A DNA stretch of 64,000 bases, taken from assembly GCF_001636695.1 (NCBI RefSeq), contig NZ_LGEL01000008.1, positions 62,001 to 126,000 of the forward strand, in the 5' to 3' direction. This DNA comes from Pedobacter panaciterrae. Its GTDB lineage: Bacteria; Bacteroidota; Bacteroidia; Sphingobacteriales; Sphingobacteriaceae. The position numbers and the translations under genes were made by a program. Below, piece by piece: positions 19,137 to 27,942 of this stretch; within the stretch, counting starts at the first letter, position 1, and every line of letters starts with the position of its first letter. The notes under the pieces were generated by a model, which made no database searches, was not told the DNA's origin, and saw only the letters and a program-made list of their open reading frames with translations.

Positions 19137-21254
19137 TTATTTAAGTAATTCTTCTGGTACTGACTTATTCAAGAGGTTTTGATAGTAAAAGCGGAAACGT
19201 TCTGCTTTATCATGAGCAGATTTTACACCTCCCCATCCGTGTCTTCCACCTGGATAGATCATCAACTCAAAATGTTTGTTCGCATTTTGAAGCTTGTCTA
19301 TAAGTTGAATTGTATTCTGCATATGAACGTTGTCATCCATATCGCCGTGCATAATTCTAAGTAAACCTTTATAGTTGTTTACATAGGTTAAAACAGATCC
19401 ATTTTTATAGCCTTCAGGGTTTTCCTGTGGTGTATCCATAAAGCGTTCTGTATAATGAGAATCATATAGCTCCCAACTGGTAACAGGCGCTCCGGCATAG
19501 CCGAAATCAAAATCATCTGCACCTTTTGTAAGGGCAAGGCAAGTCATGTAACCACCATAACTATGACCCGTAATCAGTAGTTTTTTATTATCAACCCAGG
19601 GCTTTGCTTTCAACCATTTTGCTGCAGTTGTATAATCTTTCATTTCCCATTTGCCCAGATTGCGGTGCATTAAGGCAACGCCTTCTTTACCAAACTGTCC
19701 TGATGCGCGATGATCTACAGAAATTTGTATAATTCCTTCATTTGCCCACCATTGACCACCAATTCCTTTCCAGGTATTAGTTACGTTCCCCGCATTTGGT
19801 CCGCCATATACACTCATTACTACCGGATACTTTTTGGTCTGATCAAAATCAGTAGGGTAGGTTATTACCGCCGGTAAATTATAGCCATCATCAGTAGGGA
19901 TAGTGATCATTTCTGTTTTGCCATAGTTGAACTGAGCAAAATCCTCAGATTTACTATCGGCAAGTTCTTTAACGATCTTTCCCTTATTGTTTAATAATGT
20001 CCTTTTATTTGGAGTAGTAACATTTGAATAGTTGGTAATAAAATAAGAACCATTTGGTGACATCATTACCTGATGAGAATAGTCGCCAAATGTTAAGCGT
20101 TTGATGTTTTTACCATTGTAACTTACACTATAAAAATCTGTTCTGGTAGATGCCTCTTTGCGTGCCATAAAGTAAACAACTTTATTTTTCTCGTCAACAT
20201 GAACAAGGTTTGTTACCTGCCATTTTCCACTGGTCAACGGATTCACCAATTTTCCATCCAGAGTGTATAAATAGAAATGTGCCCATCCTGTTTTATCACT
20301 TTTAAGGATATAATGCTTCTTATCTTCAAGATATTCAATGCGCCCATCATAGTCCAGGTCTACCCACGAAGGCTGTTTCTCATCGTAGATTTCTTTTTTA
20401 GAACCATTAATAGGGTTCACCGCATAAAATTTCAAGTTATCCTGCCCACGGTTCATCCATTGTACCATTAAATTGCTGCCATCAAAACTCCAGTACGGTG
20501 TTCCGAAATACTGATCATCTTTTTCGTTAAAATCGGCCCATACAATAGAACCGCCGGCTATAGGTGCAAATCCTACTTTTACTTCAGGATTGGGGTCACC
20601 AGCCTTTGGATAACGTGTTTTTTCTGTATAACCGTGCTGACCAGTTGATCCGTTAATTGGGAACATAGGAACCTTGGTGTCATCGAAACGCATAAATGCA
20701 ATGTTCTTGCTATCAGGCGACCACCAGAAGGCTCTATAATTTGTTGATCTGCCAAGGATCTCTTCATAATACACCCAAGACGACCATCCGTTATAAATTA
20801 CATCGGTTCCATCATTAGTATACCTAATCTCTTTTCCTGTTTCAACATCAACCGAATACAGGTCATTATTTCTTGTAAATGCTACGTGTTTCCCATCAGG
20901 AGATAATGTCGGATTCTTTTCCTCATCCTTATTATCAGTTAAACGTTTTGCTTCATCCTGGCCATATTGTATATAAACATCATTGTTTTTTACCATTACG
21001 TTTACATTGCTTTTAGGCGGTGGAGTATATGGAGTTCTTTGACCAGATTTAACATCTACTGCATATAAGTTATGATCTTTGGTATCCATCTCAATGTAAT
21101 GATTGTCATCACTCCACCCATTTACTATATTCGTAGATTTAGTAAGTGATGGCTGACCGCCAAAGATTTGTTGTTGAGAAAGTTTTTTAAGCTGAGCCTC
21201 TGATTTGGTAATAAATAATGACATGGCTAAACAAGTAAGTAGTATTTTTTTCAT
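19137..21254 (-). CDS. Dipeptidyl-peptidase IV family serine peptidase (S9)
   Basis: This 705-residue secreted enzyme has a signal peptide (about 1-20). An N-terminal beta-propeller carries the double-Glu motif SWVYYEEILG that holds the substrate N-terminus in DPP-IV enzymes. The C-terminal alpha/beta hydrolase domain shows the triad: Ser565 in GHSYGG, Asp640 in HGDMDDNVH, and His672 in GGRHGW. It should release Xaa-Pro/Ala dipeptides from peptides in the periplasm. It is complete and stands alone between a regulator gene and the sigma-factor pair. Confidence 0.95.
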   Translation of the reverse strand: MKKILLTCLAMSLFITKSEAQLKKLSQQQIFGGQPSLTKSTNIVNGWSDDNHYIEMDTKDHNLYAVDVKSGQRTPYTPPPKSNVNVMVKNNDVYIQYGQDEAKRLTDNKDEEKNPTLSPDGKHVAFTRNNDLYSVDVETGKEIRYTNDGTDVIYNGWSSWVYYEEILGRSTNYRAFWWSPDSKNIAFMRFDDTKVPMFPINGSTGQHGYTEKTRYPKAGDPNPEVKVGFAPIAGGSIVWADFNEKDDQYFGTPYWSFDGSNLMVQWMNRGQDNLKFYAVNPINGSKKEIYDEKQPSWVDLDYDGRIEYLEDKKHYILKSDKTGWAHFYLYTLDGKLVNPLTSGKWQVTNLVHVDEKNKVVYFMARKEASTRTDFYSVSYNGKNIKRLTFGDYSHQVMMSPNGSYFITNYSNVTTPNKRTLLNNKGKIVKELADSKSEDFAQFNYGKTEMITIPTDDGYNLPAVITYPTDFDQTKKYPVVMSVYGGPNAGNVTNTWKGIGGQWWANEGIIQISVDHRASGQFGKEGVALMHRNLGKWEMKDYTTAAKWLKAKPWVDNKKLLITGHSYGGYMTCLALTKGADDFDFGYAGAPVTSWELYDSHYTERFMDTPQENPEGYKNGSVLTYVNNYKGLLRIMHGDMDDNVHMQNTIQLIDKLQNANKHFELMIYPGGRHGWGGVKSAHDKAERFRFYYQNLLNKSVPEELLK

Positions 21255-21334
21255 GTTGCAGATACTGTTGATTTCGATAATGCGCCTTAGCGCTGCGGAA
21301 ATTACTAAAGTATAAGTACTTTCCGAAAAATCTT

Positions 21335-22564
21335 CTATTTAAAGTTGTATCCAATCCCAATTTGGAATGTTTTAAACTCTTTTTCGTAAGAGCCTAAGTC
21401 ACTATTTACTTTATAAGGCGTAAAATTTTGCCTATAGCCTGCTTCAATATTAAATTGTTTAAAGCGAACGTTCAATCCGCCTGAAAAACCAATGCTAAAC
21501 TTGTTTATGGAAGAGCTGCCAAGCGCAGTATTAATTTTTTTACTATTGAACATTGTATCCAATGGGTTTTTAACTGAACTTAATCTGCTGCCTGTTCCTC
21601 CATTAATTAGCAGTAAACTAATAACAGGACCAGCTTTTACACTAATTCTATTTGAAATTTTATATTCTAAACCTAATGGAATGTCTGCTGTTGTTAATTT
21701 CCTTTGGTCCAGTATTGTTAAATTCTCTTTAGAGGCCGAATCCTTTAAGTTATAATTTGGATGTTTATAGCTGCCTTCCATTGTGTTTGCAAAACTAATT
21801 CTAAGCCCTGCGTTAATCAGCAATCGCTTGTTTATTGCATAAGCAGCAGTAGCACCAAGAAATATATTCTGACTTGCTTCGTGTATGTTAAGCCCGGCCT
21901 CAAATCCGTAATTGTATGGCGGGGTGTAAATCTCGCTTTGATTTTTTGGCTTTTTAACAGATTTATTTTTATCGGCTTTTATTTTTTCCGCATCTTCTGT
22001 TTCATCGTAACTCAGATTTCTGTTCCCACCCGTATTTTTTTCTGAGCTGGTAATTGTTGAGGGTCCAGCTATTTCATTTGAATTGGTATTTTGAGATTCC
22101 ACAAAGCTTTTAGTAGGATCAGCCATAGGCTCATCCTTAATGCCATCTATATTGGTAGAATTTGAGACATGATAATCCCGATTGATTACGGAGAATTCTG
22201 GGGTAGATATTAGCGTATTTTCAGATTTTATTGTAGCCTTACTCTGTAAAGTATCAGGAATTTTTAATAATGAATTTTTATTAATCTTTTTTATAATTAA
22301 TGGTTTCTCCTTTTCAGGTTGTTTTATCGCAAAATAGGTTATTCCAGCCAACATTGCAGCAACAGGTAATATATATCCAAGCATAGAAATTATTTTGCTT
22401 GCAAATGTTTTTGATATGCTCTCGCTTTTAGGAAGATTAATCAGAGGTAATTCTTTATCTAATATAGATTGCATTTCAGACCATTCAGCATTCAGATCTG
22501 TCTCTACTGGAAGCTCATTGAGCTTTGTCTTCCAAAATTTATAATGCCATACTGAATTTTTCAT
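21335..22564 (-). CDS. Possible anti-sigma-type protein with C-terminal beta-barrel-like domain
   Basis: This 409-residue protein has an N-terminal soluble part (about 1-60) and one transmembrane helix (about 63-85, IISMLGYILPVAAMLAGITY). A polar Ser/Asn/Lys-rich linker follows. The C-terminal part of about 200 residues has porin-like alternation, such as YGFEAGLNIHEASQN, AINKRLLINAGLRISFANT and GFSGGLNVRFKQFNIEAGYR. The start codon overlaps the stop of the ECF sigma gene (ATGA). That coupling, and the short cytoplasmic head before a membrane helix, suggest an anti-sigma role. Having a beta-barrel-like domain in the same chain is unusual. Confidence 0.75.
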   Translation of the reverse strand: MKNSVWHYKFWKTKLNELPVETDLNAEWSEMQSILDKELPLINLPKSESISKTFASKIISMLGYILPVAAMLAGITYFAIKQPEKEKPLIIKKINKNSLLKIPDTLQSKATIKSENTLISTPEFSVINRDYHVSNSTNIDGIKDEPMADPTKSFVESQNTNSNEIAGPSTITSSEKNTGGNRNLSYDETEDAEKIKADKNKSVKKPKNQSEIYTPPYNYGFEAGLNIHEASQNIFLGATAAYAINKRLLINAGLRISFANTMEGSYKHPNYNLKDSASKENLTILDQRKLTTADIPLGLEYKISNRISVKAGPVISLLLINGGTGSRLSSVKNPLDTMFNSKKINTALGSSSINKFSIGFSGGLNVRFKQFNIEAGYRQNFTPYKVNSDLGSYEKEFKTFQIGIGYNFK

Positions 22565-23148
22565 CTTTTTCCTTTATTAGATTCAGTTGAAAAATCATTA
22601 CCTGCTCCCTTAGGTTCAAGTAAAACTCTTAATTGTTTTTTCCCTTCAGATAAATGCCATCTTGAGGTGCTTTCTGTAATGTTTAATTGTTCACTAATCT
22701 CTTTATGGGTATATCCATCTATTACCGATAAGTTGAAAACCATTTGAGTAGCATAAGGAAGCAGCCTAATCATAGAAATCAAGTCTTCTGCGTATAATTT
22801 ATCTAAAACTGCAGGCGATACGAATATATTTTCAGTAATTCCAGCTTCATCTATGTCGGTTGTAAACTTAAGCTCCTTTCTGCTTAAATCTATACAAGTT
22901 CTGATCATGATTGTTCCTATCCATGCCCCCAATCCTCCTTTCTCATCGTTAAATGAATCAATGTTTTGAAACACTTTTAAAAATCCATGATTTAGTGCCT
23001 CTTTTGCAAGATCATTTGTTTTTAGATACCTGAGGCATAGCCTCAGCATATCTGCATAAAATTGCTTATACAGGCCCTCCTGTGCCGAACGGTCATTAGC
23101 CATACAGCCTTTTACGAGCTTTATGGTTTTTTTAACGGAAGAGCTCAT
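22561..23148 (-). CDS. ECF-type RNA polymerase sigma factor
   Basis: This 195-residue protein has the sigma region 2 pattern (YADMLRLCLRYLKTNDLAKE, FLKVFQNIDSF, GLGAWIGTIMIRTCID) and the region 4 helix-turn-helix (LPYATQMVFNLSVIDGYTHK, EISEQLNITESTSRWHL). It is a typical extracytoplasmic-function sigma factor in length and layout. Its gene overlaps the following membrane and beta-barrel-like protein by 4 nt, so the two are co-translated. Target promoters are unknown. A 10-bp inverted repeat lies in the divergent gap upstream. Confidence 0.92.
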   Translation of the reverse strand: MSSSVKKTIKLVKGCMANDRSAQEGLYKQFYADMLRLCLRYLKTNDLAKEALNHGFLKVFQNIDSFNDEKGGLGAWIGTIMIRTCIDLSRKELKFTTDIDEAGITENIFVSPAVLDKLYAEDLISMIRLLPYATQMVFNLSVIDGYTHKEISEQLNITESTSRWHLSEGKKQLRVLLEPKGAGNDFSTESNKGKR

Positions 23149-23210
23149 TTAAATGGTTAACAGGTCGAATATACATAAGTTTCTTATAGGAATTACGTGG
23201 CCCGATAGCC

Positions 23211-23252
23211 AAACGCTGGGTAAATAATAAATAAATTTTTCTCCCAGCGTTT
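23211..23252. promoter_or_regulatory. Inverted repeat in divergent gap between sigma factor and methyltransferase
   Basis: AAACGCTGGG (23211-23220) and CCCAGCGTTT (23243-23252) form a perfect 10-bp inverted repeat around a 22-nt AT-rich loop. It lies 26 nt before the plus-strand methyltransferase start and 62 nt from the sigma-factor start. It could be a leader hairpin or a regulator site. Confidence 0.45.
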
Positions 23253-23277
23253 TATCATTTAAGGGCGTAATCTTTCT

Positions 23278-24207
23278 ATGGAGGCACAGCAAATGTTTAA
23301 CAAAGAGAGCTATGAAAGACACCAGCAGTGGTACAACCTGCAATTTCCCACAGAGCAATCCAAAGTTGATTATCTAAAAAAAAATAGTAATATTCTGCAT
23401 AAAGATAATCTTGGTGTGTGGATCCAGAATATATTTTTTGGATGCCTGGACCCATTACTGGCAGACATAAATCAAAAATGGCTCACCATAGGGGATGCTT
23501 ACGGTTTTGATGCCCAATACATAATTGGTAAAAATAACTTTGCTACTGCTTCCGATTTGAACATAGATTTTCTACAGATATCTAAAAAGGAGGGACTGAT
23601 TGATAACATCAGTTCACAAAATGCAGAACATTTGTCCTATAATAATGATCAGTTTGATTTCCTGCTTTGCAAGGAAGCATACCATCACTTTCCCCGACCA
23701 TATGCTGCCTTATATGAAATGATAAGGGTAGCAAAAAAGGCTATAGTTGTAATTGAACCCCAGGATCCTGTTTCTAAAATGGCCGGACTGCTTTTCTTTT
23801 TGAATATATTCTCAGCTCTTAAAAGTAATATTGCAAATCTAATTTGGAAAAATAGGTTTTCCTACGAGCCAGTGGGGAACTTTGTGTATAAAATATCAGA
23901 ACGTGAAATGGAGAAATTTGCGGCCGGACTTAACCTGCCTTTGGTGGCGTTTAAGAAGATCAACCCTAATTTTTATTTTAGGGGAGCTGATGAAGTAGAA
24001 TGTACCCTAAAGAACCCCAGGTTTCTAAAAGTGTTCTTTAAAAAGAAGCTGCTTGATGGTCTTGTGAAAATAAGACTTATCCCCAGTCAGGTCTTGTCCG
24101 CTATTGTTTTTAAAGAGATTCCTGATGAAACACTTTTAATGGCGTTAAAGAATGGTGGTTATCAGCTGGTCTATATACCCAAAAATCCATATCTGACAGA
24201 GTGTTGA
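23278..24207 (+). CDS. Class I SAM-dependent methyltransferase-like protein
   Basis: In this 309-residue protein a methyltransferase-like core is visible: WLTIGDAYGFDAQYI for the SAM loop, ATASDLNIDFLQIS for the following acidic strand, FDFLLCKEAYHHFPRPYAAL for the motif IV region, and ALYEMIRVAKKAIVVIEPQDP. The glycine loop is unusual (GDAYGFD rather than GxGxG). The C-terminal 100 residues are not recognisable. No signal peptide is present, so it is cytoplasmic. It is a single gene with no obvious pathway neighbours; the substrate is unknown. Confidence 0.75.
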   Translation: MEAQQMFNKESYERHQQWYNLQFPTEQSKVDYLKKNSNILHKDNLGVWIQNIFFGCLDPLLADINQKWLTIGDAYGFDAQYIIGKNNFATASDLNIDFLQISKKEGLIDNISSQNAEHLSYNNDQFDFLLCKEAYHHFPRPYAALYEMIRVAKKAIVVIEPQDPVSKMAGLLFFLNIFSALKSNIANLIWKNRFSYEPVGNFVYKISEREMEKFAAGLNLPLVAFKKINPNFYFRGADEVECTLKNPRFLKVFFKKKLLDGLVKIRLIPSQVLSAIVFKEIPDETLLMALKNGGYQLVYIPKNPYLTEC

Positions 24208-24249
24208 AAGTTGTGCTCTTGTTTAAGCAGTCGGTTTGTTTAAATCAGT

Positions 24250-24355
24250 CGTCATCTCGACGATAGGGAAAAATGACGATCCGGTGATAGCATGATGAGG
24301 CGAGATGTACCCTTCGACAATACCAGGAGTTATAAAATTTTGGAGATGACGATGA
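24250..24355. repeat. Degenerate REP-like element
   Basis: This copy starts CGTCATCTCGACGATAGG and ends in GGAGATGACGATGA, like the termini of the REP-like palindromes at 32924, 40023 and 45948, but its middle has diverged. The gap 24208-24595 holds this element, a possible gene remnant at its right end, and nothing else I can identify. It lies between two convergent genes. Confidence 0.6.
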
Positions 24356-24472
24356 ACAATTGTTTAGCCGGCCCGGCATCCAGGCCACCTGCCTTATTTA
24401 GCAATTTAAAAAAGTAGGCAAGTGCATCCACACAAGACAAACCCTGATTCTGGGATGTGCTTCTGAAGATGC

Positions 24473-24574
24473 ATGCTTTGCCGGCGCGAATTTCTGCAGA
24501 TTAAAAAAGCCGGCATAACGGTCGTCGATATGCCTGAGGATCTGATCAATCCAGTAATTGACCGGGTGCTCTAA
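24473..24574 (+). pseudogene. Possible gene remnant (33 codons)
   Basis: An open stretch of 33 codons ends in protein-like sequence (IKKAGITVVDMPEDLINPVI, then DRVL and a stop). Its composition looks coding, but the frame is closed just upstream and no family can be named. It may be the 3' scrap of a gene lost when the neighbouring repeat or DUF6266 gene arrived. It could also be chance. Confidence 0.25.
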
Positions 24575-24595
24575 GTACCGTTAATTCTGTATTCA

Positions 24596-25225
24596 TCATG
24601 GATTTACCCTTCCCAAATATTGAGTGTTACCAACCCTTGCCCCATTTAAAGTAACTATAGTGATGTAAGCCTCTAATGATTTCCCGATCAGCTTAGGGTT
24701 AAACCTGAAAGTACATTCTTTATCTCTTCTTTTAACGCCACCTACAAAACCATCAGCAATCTTTAACTCCGGACTAAACACTACCAGCATAACCTGATCG
24801 TCAAAAGTCCCCTGGCTATTGGGTTCCCAGGTTGCCTTTATCAGGTCCATCCCGATCATTGTTGCCTCTACGGAGATCAAAGGAGGTAAAGTACCTTTGC
24901 TTAAGATGAGCTTTGCATAATCCACAGACAGGTCAGGATAAGTACCGATGATCGATCCATTAAAATTCTGAGTGAAGGCCACATTTATTTCCGTTTTACC
25001 ACGGGCCATATTTTTAAAGCCAACAGTTAAGAAAGGATAAAAGGGAACCAGCAATTCATTTAAGAAACGAAATTTTTCTCTGTTTGCAATTTGTGCTACT
25101 GTAGGTGGCTTTGTTGTTTTTTGCGGCTTGCTACGGATGTAAGGTATATTTTTCCAGCTTGCGCCTACTAAACCACCAACTTTTCCTGAGATTGGTCCGA
25201 AGATTCCTGATGTTAATTTTGCCAT
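24596..25225 (-). CDS. DUF6266 family protein
   Basis: This 209-residue protein begins MAKLTSGIFGPISGKVGGLV and continues GASWKNIPYIRSKPQKTT. The N-terminal pattern (G-x-x-GPxSGKVG, then GxSWKxxxYIRSxP) is the mark of DUF6266, a family that I recall as abundant in Pedobacter and relatives and of unknown function. The rest looks beta-rich, with fibronectin-like strands (YAKLILSKGTLPPL, LIKATWEPNSQGTFDDQVML). There is no signal peptide. It is isolated, with a 600-nt gene-free region upstream and a REP-like element downstream, so it may be an accessory gene. Confidence 0.85.
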   Translation of the reverse strand: MAKLTSGIFGPISGKVGGLVGASWKNIPYIRSKPQKTTKPPTVAQIANREKFRFLNELLVPFYPFLTVGFKNMARGKTEINVAFTQNFNGSIIGTYPDLSVDYAKLILSKGTLPPLISVEATMIGMDLIKATWEPNSQGTFDDQVMLVVFSPELKIADGFVGGVKRRDKECTFRFNPKLIGKSLEAYITIVTLNGARVGNTQYLGRVNP

Positions 25226-25770
25226 GATTTCTATTTTTTATATGATTAATTATTAATTTATTTCTCTATATCGTCTAAACTTTTATCACTTTTTGGTACC
25301 TACAGATGTACCTGGTCTTGCACCGATATTCCACTATTATTTTTTGGTTCTAGCCGAACAAGGTTCGAGTGAGAACGGTCTCAAGCTGTATCAAAAAACG
25401 ATCATATTATTAGCCGGACCAGTTGAGTTTACCAGTGCCAGTCCAAATCCAAAATCGACCTGATTTTTAAGCTTTTACAGTTGCTTTTTACTTTCATTGA
25501 ATGAATGTAAGGGAAATAAAAATAGCGCATTGCGTTATATGCGCTTGGAGACATTTCGCAGCAGAAAAGACATAAATCACTCATAATATGCGCTTTTTGT
25601 GATTTTAAACTGACAAGCCTAAAGGTTTTGCATAGCATGCGCTATCCAGGAAATTTAAATAGCAAAAAGAGGGTGTTCAAAAAGGTAAGGACGACAGTTT
25701 AAATAATGAGGCGGTGATAGGATTGCGAGATCGTGATAGCATGACTATCGTATAAAAGACCGGTGCATAA
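25226..25770. other. Gene-free accessory stretch with small repeats
   Basis: I see no convincing gene here. The stretch contains the hairpin AGCGCAT-N8-ATGCGCT (25524-25545). The heptamer ATGCGCT is at 25539, 25588 and 25637, exactly 49 bp apart. At 25711-25750 there is a segment (CGGTGATAG...GCGAGATCG) that recalls words in the degenerate repeat at 24281-24306. A DUF6266 promoter must lie at its left end, but no -7 match is clear. Confidence 0.5.
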
Positions 25771-25799
25771 AAAAGGCGCCCTTAAAAAGGGCGCCGTAT
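25771..25799 (-). terminator. Intrinsic terminator of ilvE
   Basis: The stem GGCGCCC / GGGCGCC (25775-25781 and 25789-25795) has a 7-nt loop. On the minus strand it is followed by TTTTTTATG. It lies 37 nt past the ilvE stop. Confidence 0.9.
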
Positions 25800-25831
25800 A
25801 ATTTTTATAAAGGTAATTGATCGATGATCAA

Positions 25832-26896
25832 TTATACGATCCAGTTCCAGCCAAATTCATCAGGAGCTAATCCGTAACGGATATCGTTCAATGTTTTGGC
25901 AATACCTGCCGAAACTGTGCGTGTTGAAGGATCAGTTAGTGTGTAAACTCTGCCTTGGTAACCGATTTCTCCAATTGGGGTTACGGTTGCAGCAGTTCCT
26001 GCAGCAAAGGCATCAGTCAATCTACCGTTTTCAATTCCTTCAATTACTTCTTTTACACTAACACGTCTTTCTTCAACTTCAATGCCTGCTTTTTTAGCAA
26101 GTTTGATAATTGTATCACGAGTTACACCATCTAATACAGTACTTCTTACAGAAGGAGTAACCAATTTACCATCAATTACAAAAATCAAATTGGCCGTTCC
26201 TGCTTCTTCAATAAACTCATGAGAAACCGCGTCTGTCCAGATTAACTGATCAAAGCCTTCTTTTTGAGCTTCTGCAAATGGATATAAAGAACGGGCATAA
26301 TTTCCAGCGGTTTTAGCATAACCAACACCACCTTCATCTGCACGGGTAAATTCAGTTTCAATTTTAACTTTTAATGCTTTGCTGTAATAAGGACCTGTTG
26401 GTGTAGTTAATAAAGCAAAGGTATACTTGTCGGATGCTTTAACACCTAAGTAAGGATCTGTAGCAAACATCACCGGACGGATGTATAAAGAATAACCATC
26501 CTGACTAGGGATCCATTTGTTGTCAATTTCAATCAGTGCTGCAATTCCCTGCATAAAAATATCATGAGGAATGCTTGGCATAGCCATACGTGTAGCTGAT
26601 TTGTTGAAACGCTCAAAGTTTTTATCCGCTCTGAATACACTGACTTTCCCGTCTGCTAAGCGATAAGCTTTCATACCTTCAAAAATTGCCTGTCCGTAGT
26701 GAAGGGCAGAAATTGCAGGACTCATAGGAATAGGACCGTAAGGTAATACCTGTAGGTTTGTCCATTCACCATTTTCGTATTCTGCAATAAACATGTGATC
26801 GGAAAACACTTTCCCGAAAGGTAATTGAGAAAAATCTGTTACTGTTAATCTGGTCTGCTCAGTCTTGGTTACTGTTATATCCAATGTGTCGTTCAT
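25832..26896 (-). CDS. ilvE: Branched-chain amino acid aminotransferase
   Basis: This 354-residue PLP fold-type IV aminotransferase interconverts Leu, Ile and Val with their 2-oxo acids. Visible blocks are FGKVFSDHMFIAEYENGEWT, ALHYGQAIFEGMKAYR, SLYIRPVMFATDPYLGVKAS, EAGTANLIFVIDGKLVTPSV and AAGTAATVTPIGEIGYQG. The length and the N-terminal extension fit the larger (eukaryotic-type) BCAT group common in Bacteroidota. It is cytoplasmic. It has its own promoter-like box upstream and a strong terminator downstream, so it is probably monocistronic, although the tryptophan dioxygenase gene is 79 nt upstream on the same strand. Confidence 0.96.
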   Translation of the reverse strand: MNDTLDITVTKTEQTRLTVTDFSQLPFGKVFSDHMFIAEYENGEWTNLQVLPYGPIPMSPAISALHYGQAIFEGMKAYRLADGKVSVFRADKNFERFNKSATRMAMPSIPHDIFMQGIAALIEIDNKWIPSQDGYSLYIRPVMFATDPYLGVKASDKYTFALLTTPTGPYYSKALKVKIETEFTRADEGGVGYAKTAGNYARSLYPFAEAQKEGFDQLIWTDAVSHEFIEEAGTANLIFVIDGKLVTPSVRSTVLDGVTRDTIIKLAKKAGIEVEERRVSVKEVIEGIENGRLTDAFAAGTAATVTPIGEIGYQGRVYTLTDPSTRTVSAGIAKTLNDIRYGLAPDEFGWNWIV

Positions 26897-26919
26897 TTTG
26901 ACTTGTATTTTTATTGCTA

Positions 26920-26927
26920 CAAATTTA
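26920..26927 (-). promoter_or_regulatory. -7 box candidate for ilvE
   Basis: The minus-strand sequence TAAATTTG matches TAnnTTTG, 23 nt before the ilvE ATG. No matching -33 box is evident. Confidence 0.4.
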
Positions 26928-26975
26928 ATAAAAAAAGCCTTGTTTATTCTTTATTATTTTGGATTTTGACAATGT

Positions 26976-27941
26976 TTATGCCTCATTTCTAAGTGTTTTC
27001 AATACACTAAGCACCCATCCCTTGCCCCATTCCTGAATTTGCCCTTCAGTCCAAAGGAAAGGGTAGAAAATTCTTTTCTGAAAACGGGGAGGCAAATACT
27101 TCTGCCAATTGGTGCCACCAGTAGCCGCAATGTCTACAGGATCTCTCTCCAGATACCTGACTGCAGATTTATAATGAGACAATGGCCACTCCACATTAAC
27201 GTATAAATCAAGCTTTCTAAGCTCATCTGCCAAGGCAGAAACATCATTCCCCTCTTTTAACAGTTTACGGTATAATGCAGAAAAATTGTTTTCTTCCCTA
27301 TCCTTTATCAGTTGTAAAAACTGAGTTGCATACTTATTTATGAATTGCTTTAAAGTAAGTGTTTGTTTGCCGCTTGCCAGTTCTGTAGCTCCAAATTTCC
27401 AATAAATAAACTCAAATTGCTCTTCAATAGACTTACCTGCAAGTTCTTTTCTTTTACTTTTATCTACCAGCCTGATAAAATCAGTTGCACAAATCTCTAT
27501 CATTCGGTATTGGCCAGATTGAAAACCACTTGCCGGCAACAGCGACATTCTGAACTTCAGAAACTGATCTTTATCCATCCCATTCACCATCACATCAAAC
27601 GAAGTAACTAATGCATTAAAATACGCGTTAATGCGCTTTACCCGATCGGTAAAGAACATTACTGTTAGTTCTTGATTATCTGCAATTTGTTTACATTCAT
27701 GAAGTGCAAGTTTAAAATATAACTCAGTAATCTGATGATACATGATAAAAATCTCTTCGTCCGGAAAAGGGGTTTTTGGATTTTGCAAACTCAGTAAAGT
27801 ATCCAGATGGATATAATCCCAGTAAGTTAAGAAATCAGCATACAACAAGCCATCCAGATATGCAGACATATCCTGACCCATTGCTGCATACTTTTCCTGC
27901 AGCTTATCCAGTTTTTCCTTTATCTGAGGTGTAAGTTCCAT
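26976..27941 (-). CDS. kynA: Tryptophan 2,3-dioxygenase
   Basis: This 321-residue haem enzyme opens the indole ring of tryptophan to give N-formylkynurenine. Diagnostic blocks are LTYWDYIHLDTLLSLQNPKT, FIMYHQITELYFKLALHECK, RMSLLPASGFQSGQYRMIE and a C-terminal YLPPRFQKRIFYPFLW. It starts 1 nt after the stop of the HAD/ACT fusion gene, so translation is likely coupled. Other kynurenine genes are not in the window. The linkage to a serine-type phosphatase suggests an amino-acid catabolic operon, but no direct pathway link is visible. Confidence 0.95.
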   Translation of the reverse strand: MELTPQIKEKLDKLQEKYAAMGQDMSAYLDGLLYADFLTYWDYIHLDTLLSLQNPKTPFPDEEIFIMYHQITELYFKLALHECKQIADNQELTVMFFTDRVKRINAYFNALVTSFDVMVNGMDKDQFLKFRMSLLPASGFQSGQYRMIEICATDFIRLVDKSKRKELAGKSIEEQFEFIYWKFGATELASGKQTLTLKQFINKYATQFLQLIKDREENNFSALYRKLLKEGNDVSALADELRKLDLYVNVEWPLSHYKSAVRYLERDPVDIAATGGTNWQKYLPPRFQKRIFYPFLWTEGQIQEWGKGWVLSVLKTLRNEA

Positions 27942-27942
27942 T

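Noticed and set aside
21296-21325. CGGAAA...TTTCCG hairpin past the sigma-linked gene
   Set aside because: Short, interrupted stem without a U run on the relevant strand; not strong enough to call a terminator.
25345-25400. tRNA-like words (GGTTCGAGT, GAGAACGGTCTC) before the DUF6266 gene
   Set aside because: I could not build an acceptor stem, D arm and anticodon arm around the TTCGA; it is not a tRNA.
25429-25638. 69-codon open frame on the minus strand in the gene-free stretch
   Set aside because: No signal peptide, no recognisable domain, unusual composition (Cys, Met and Ser scattered), and it spans the repeated heptamers; most likely chance.
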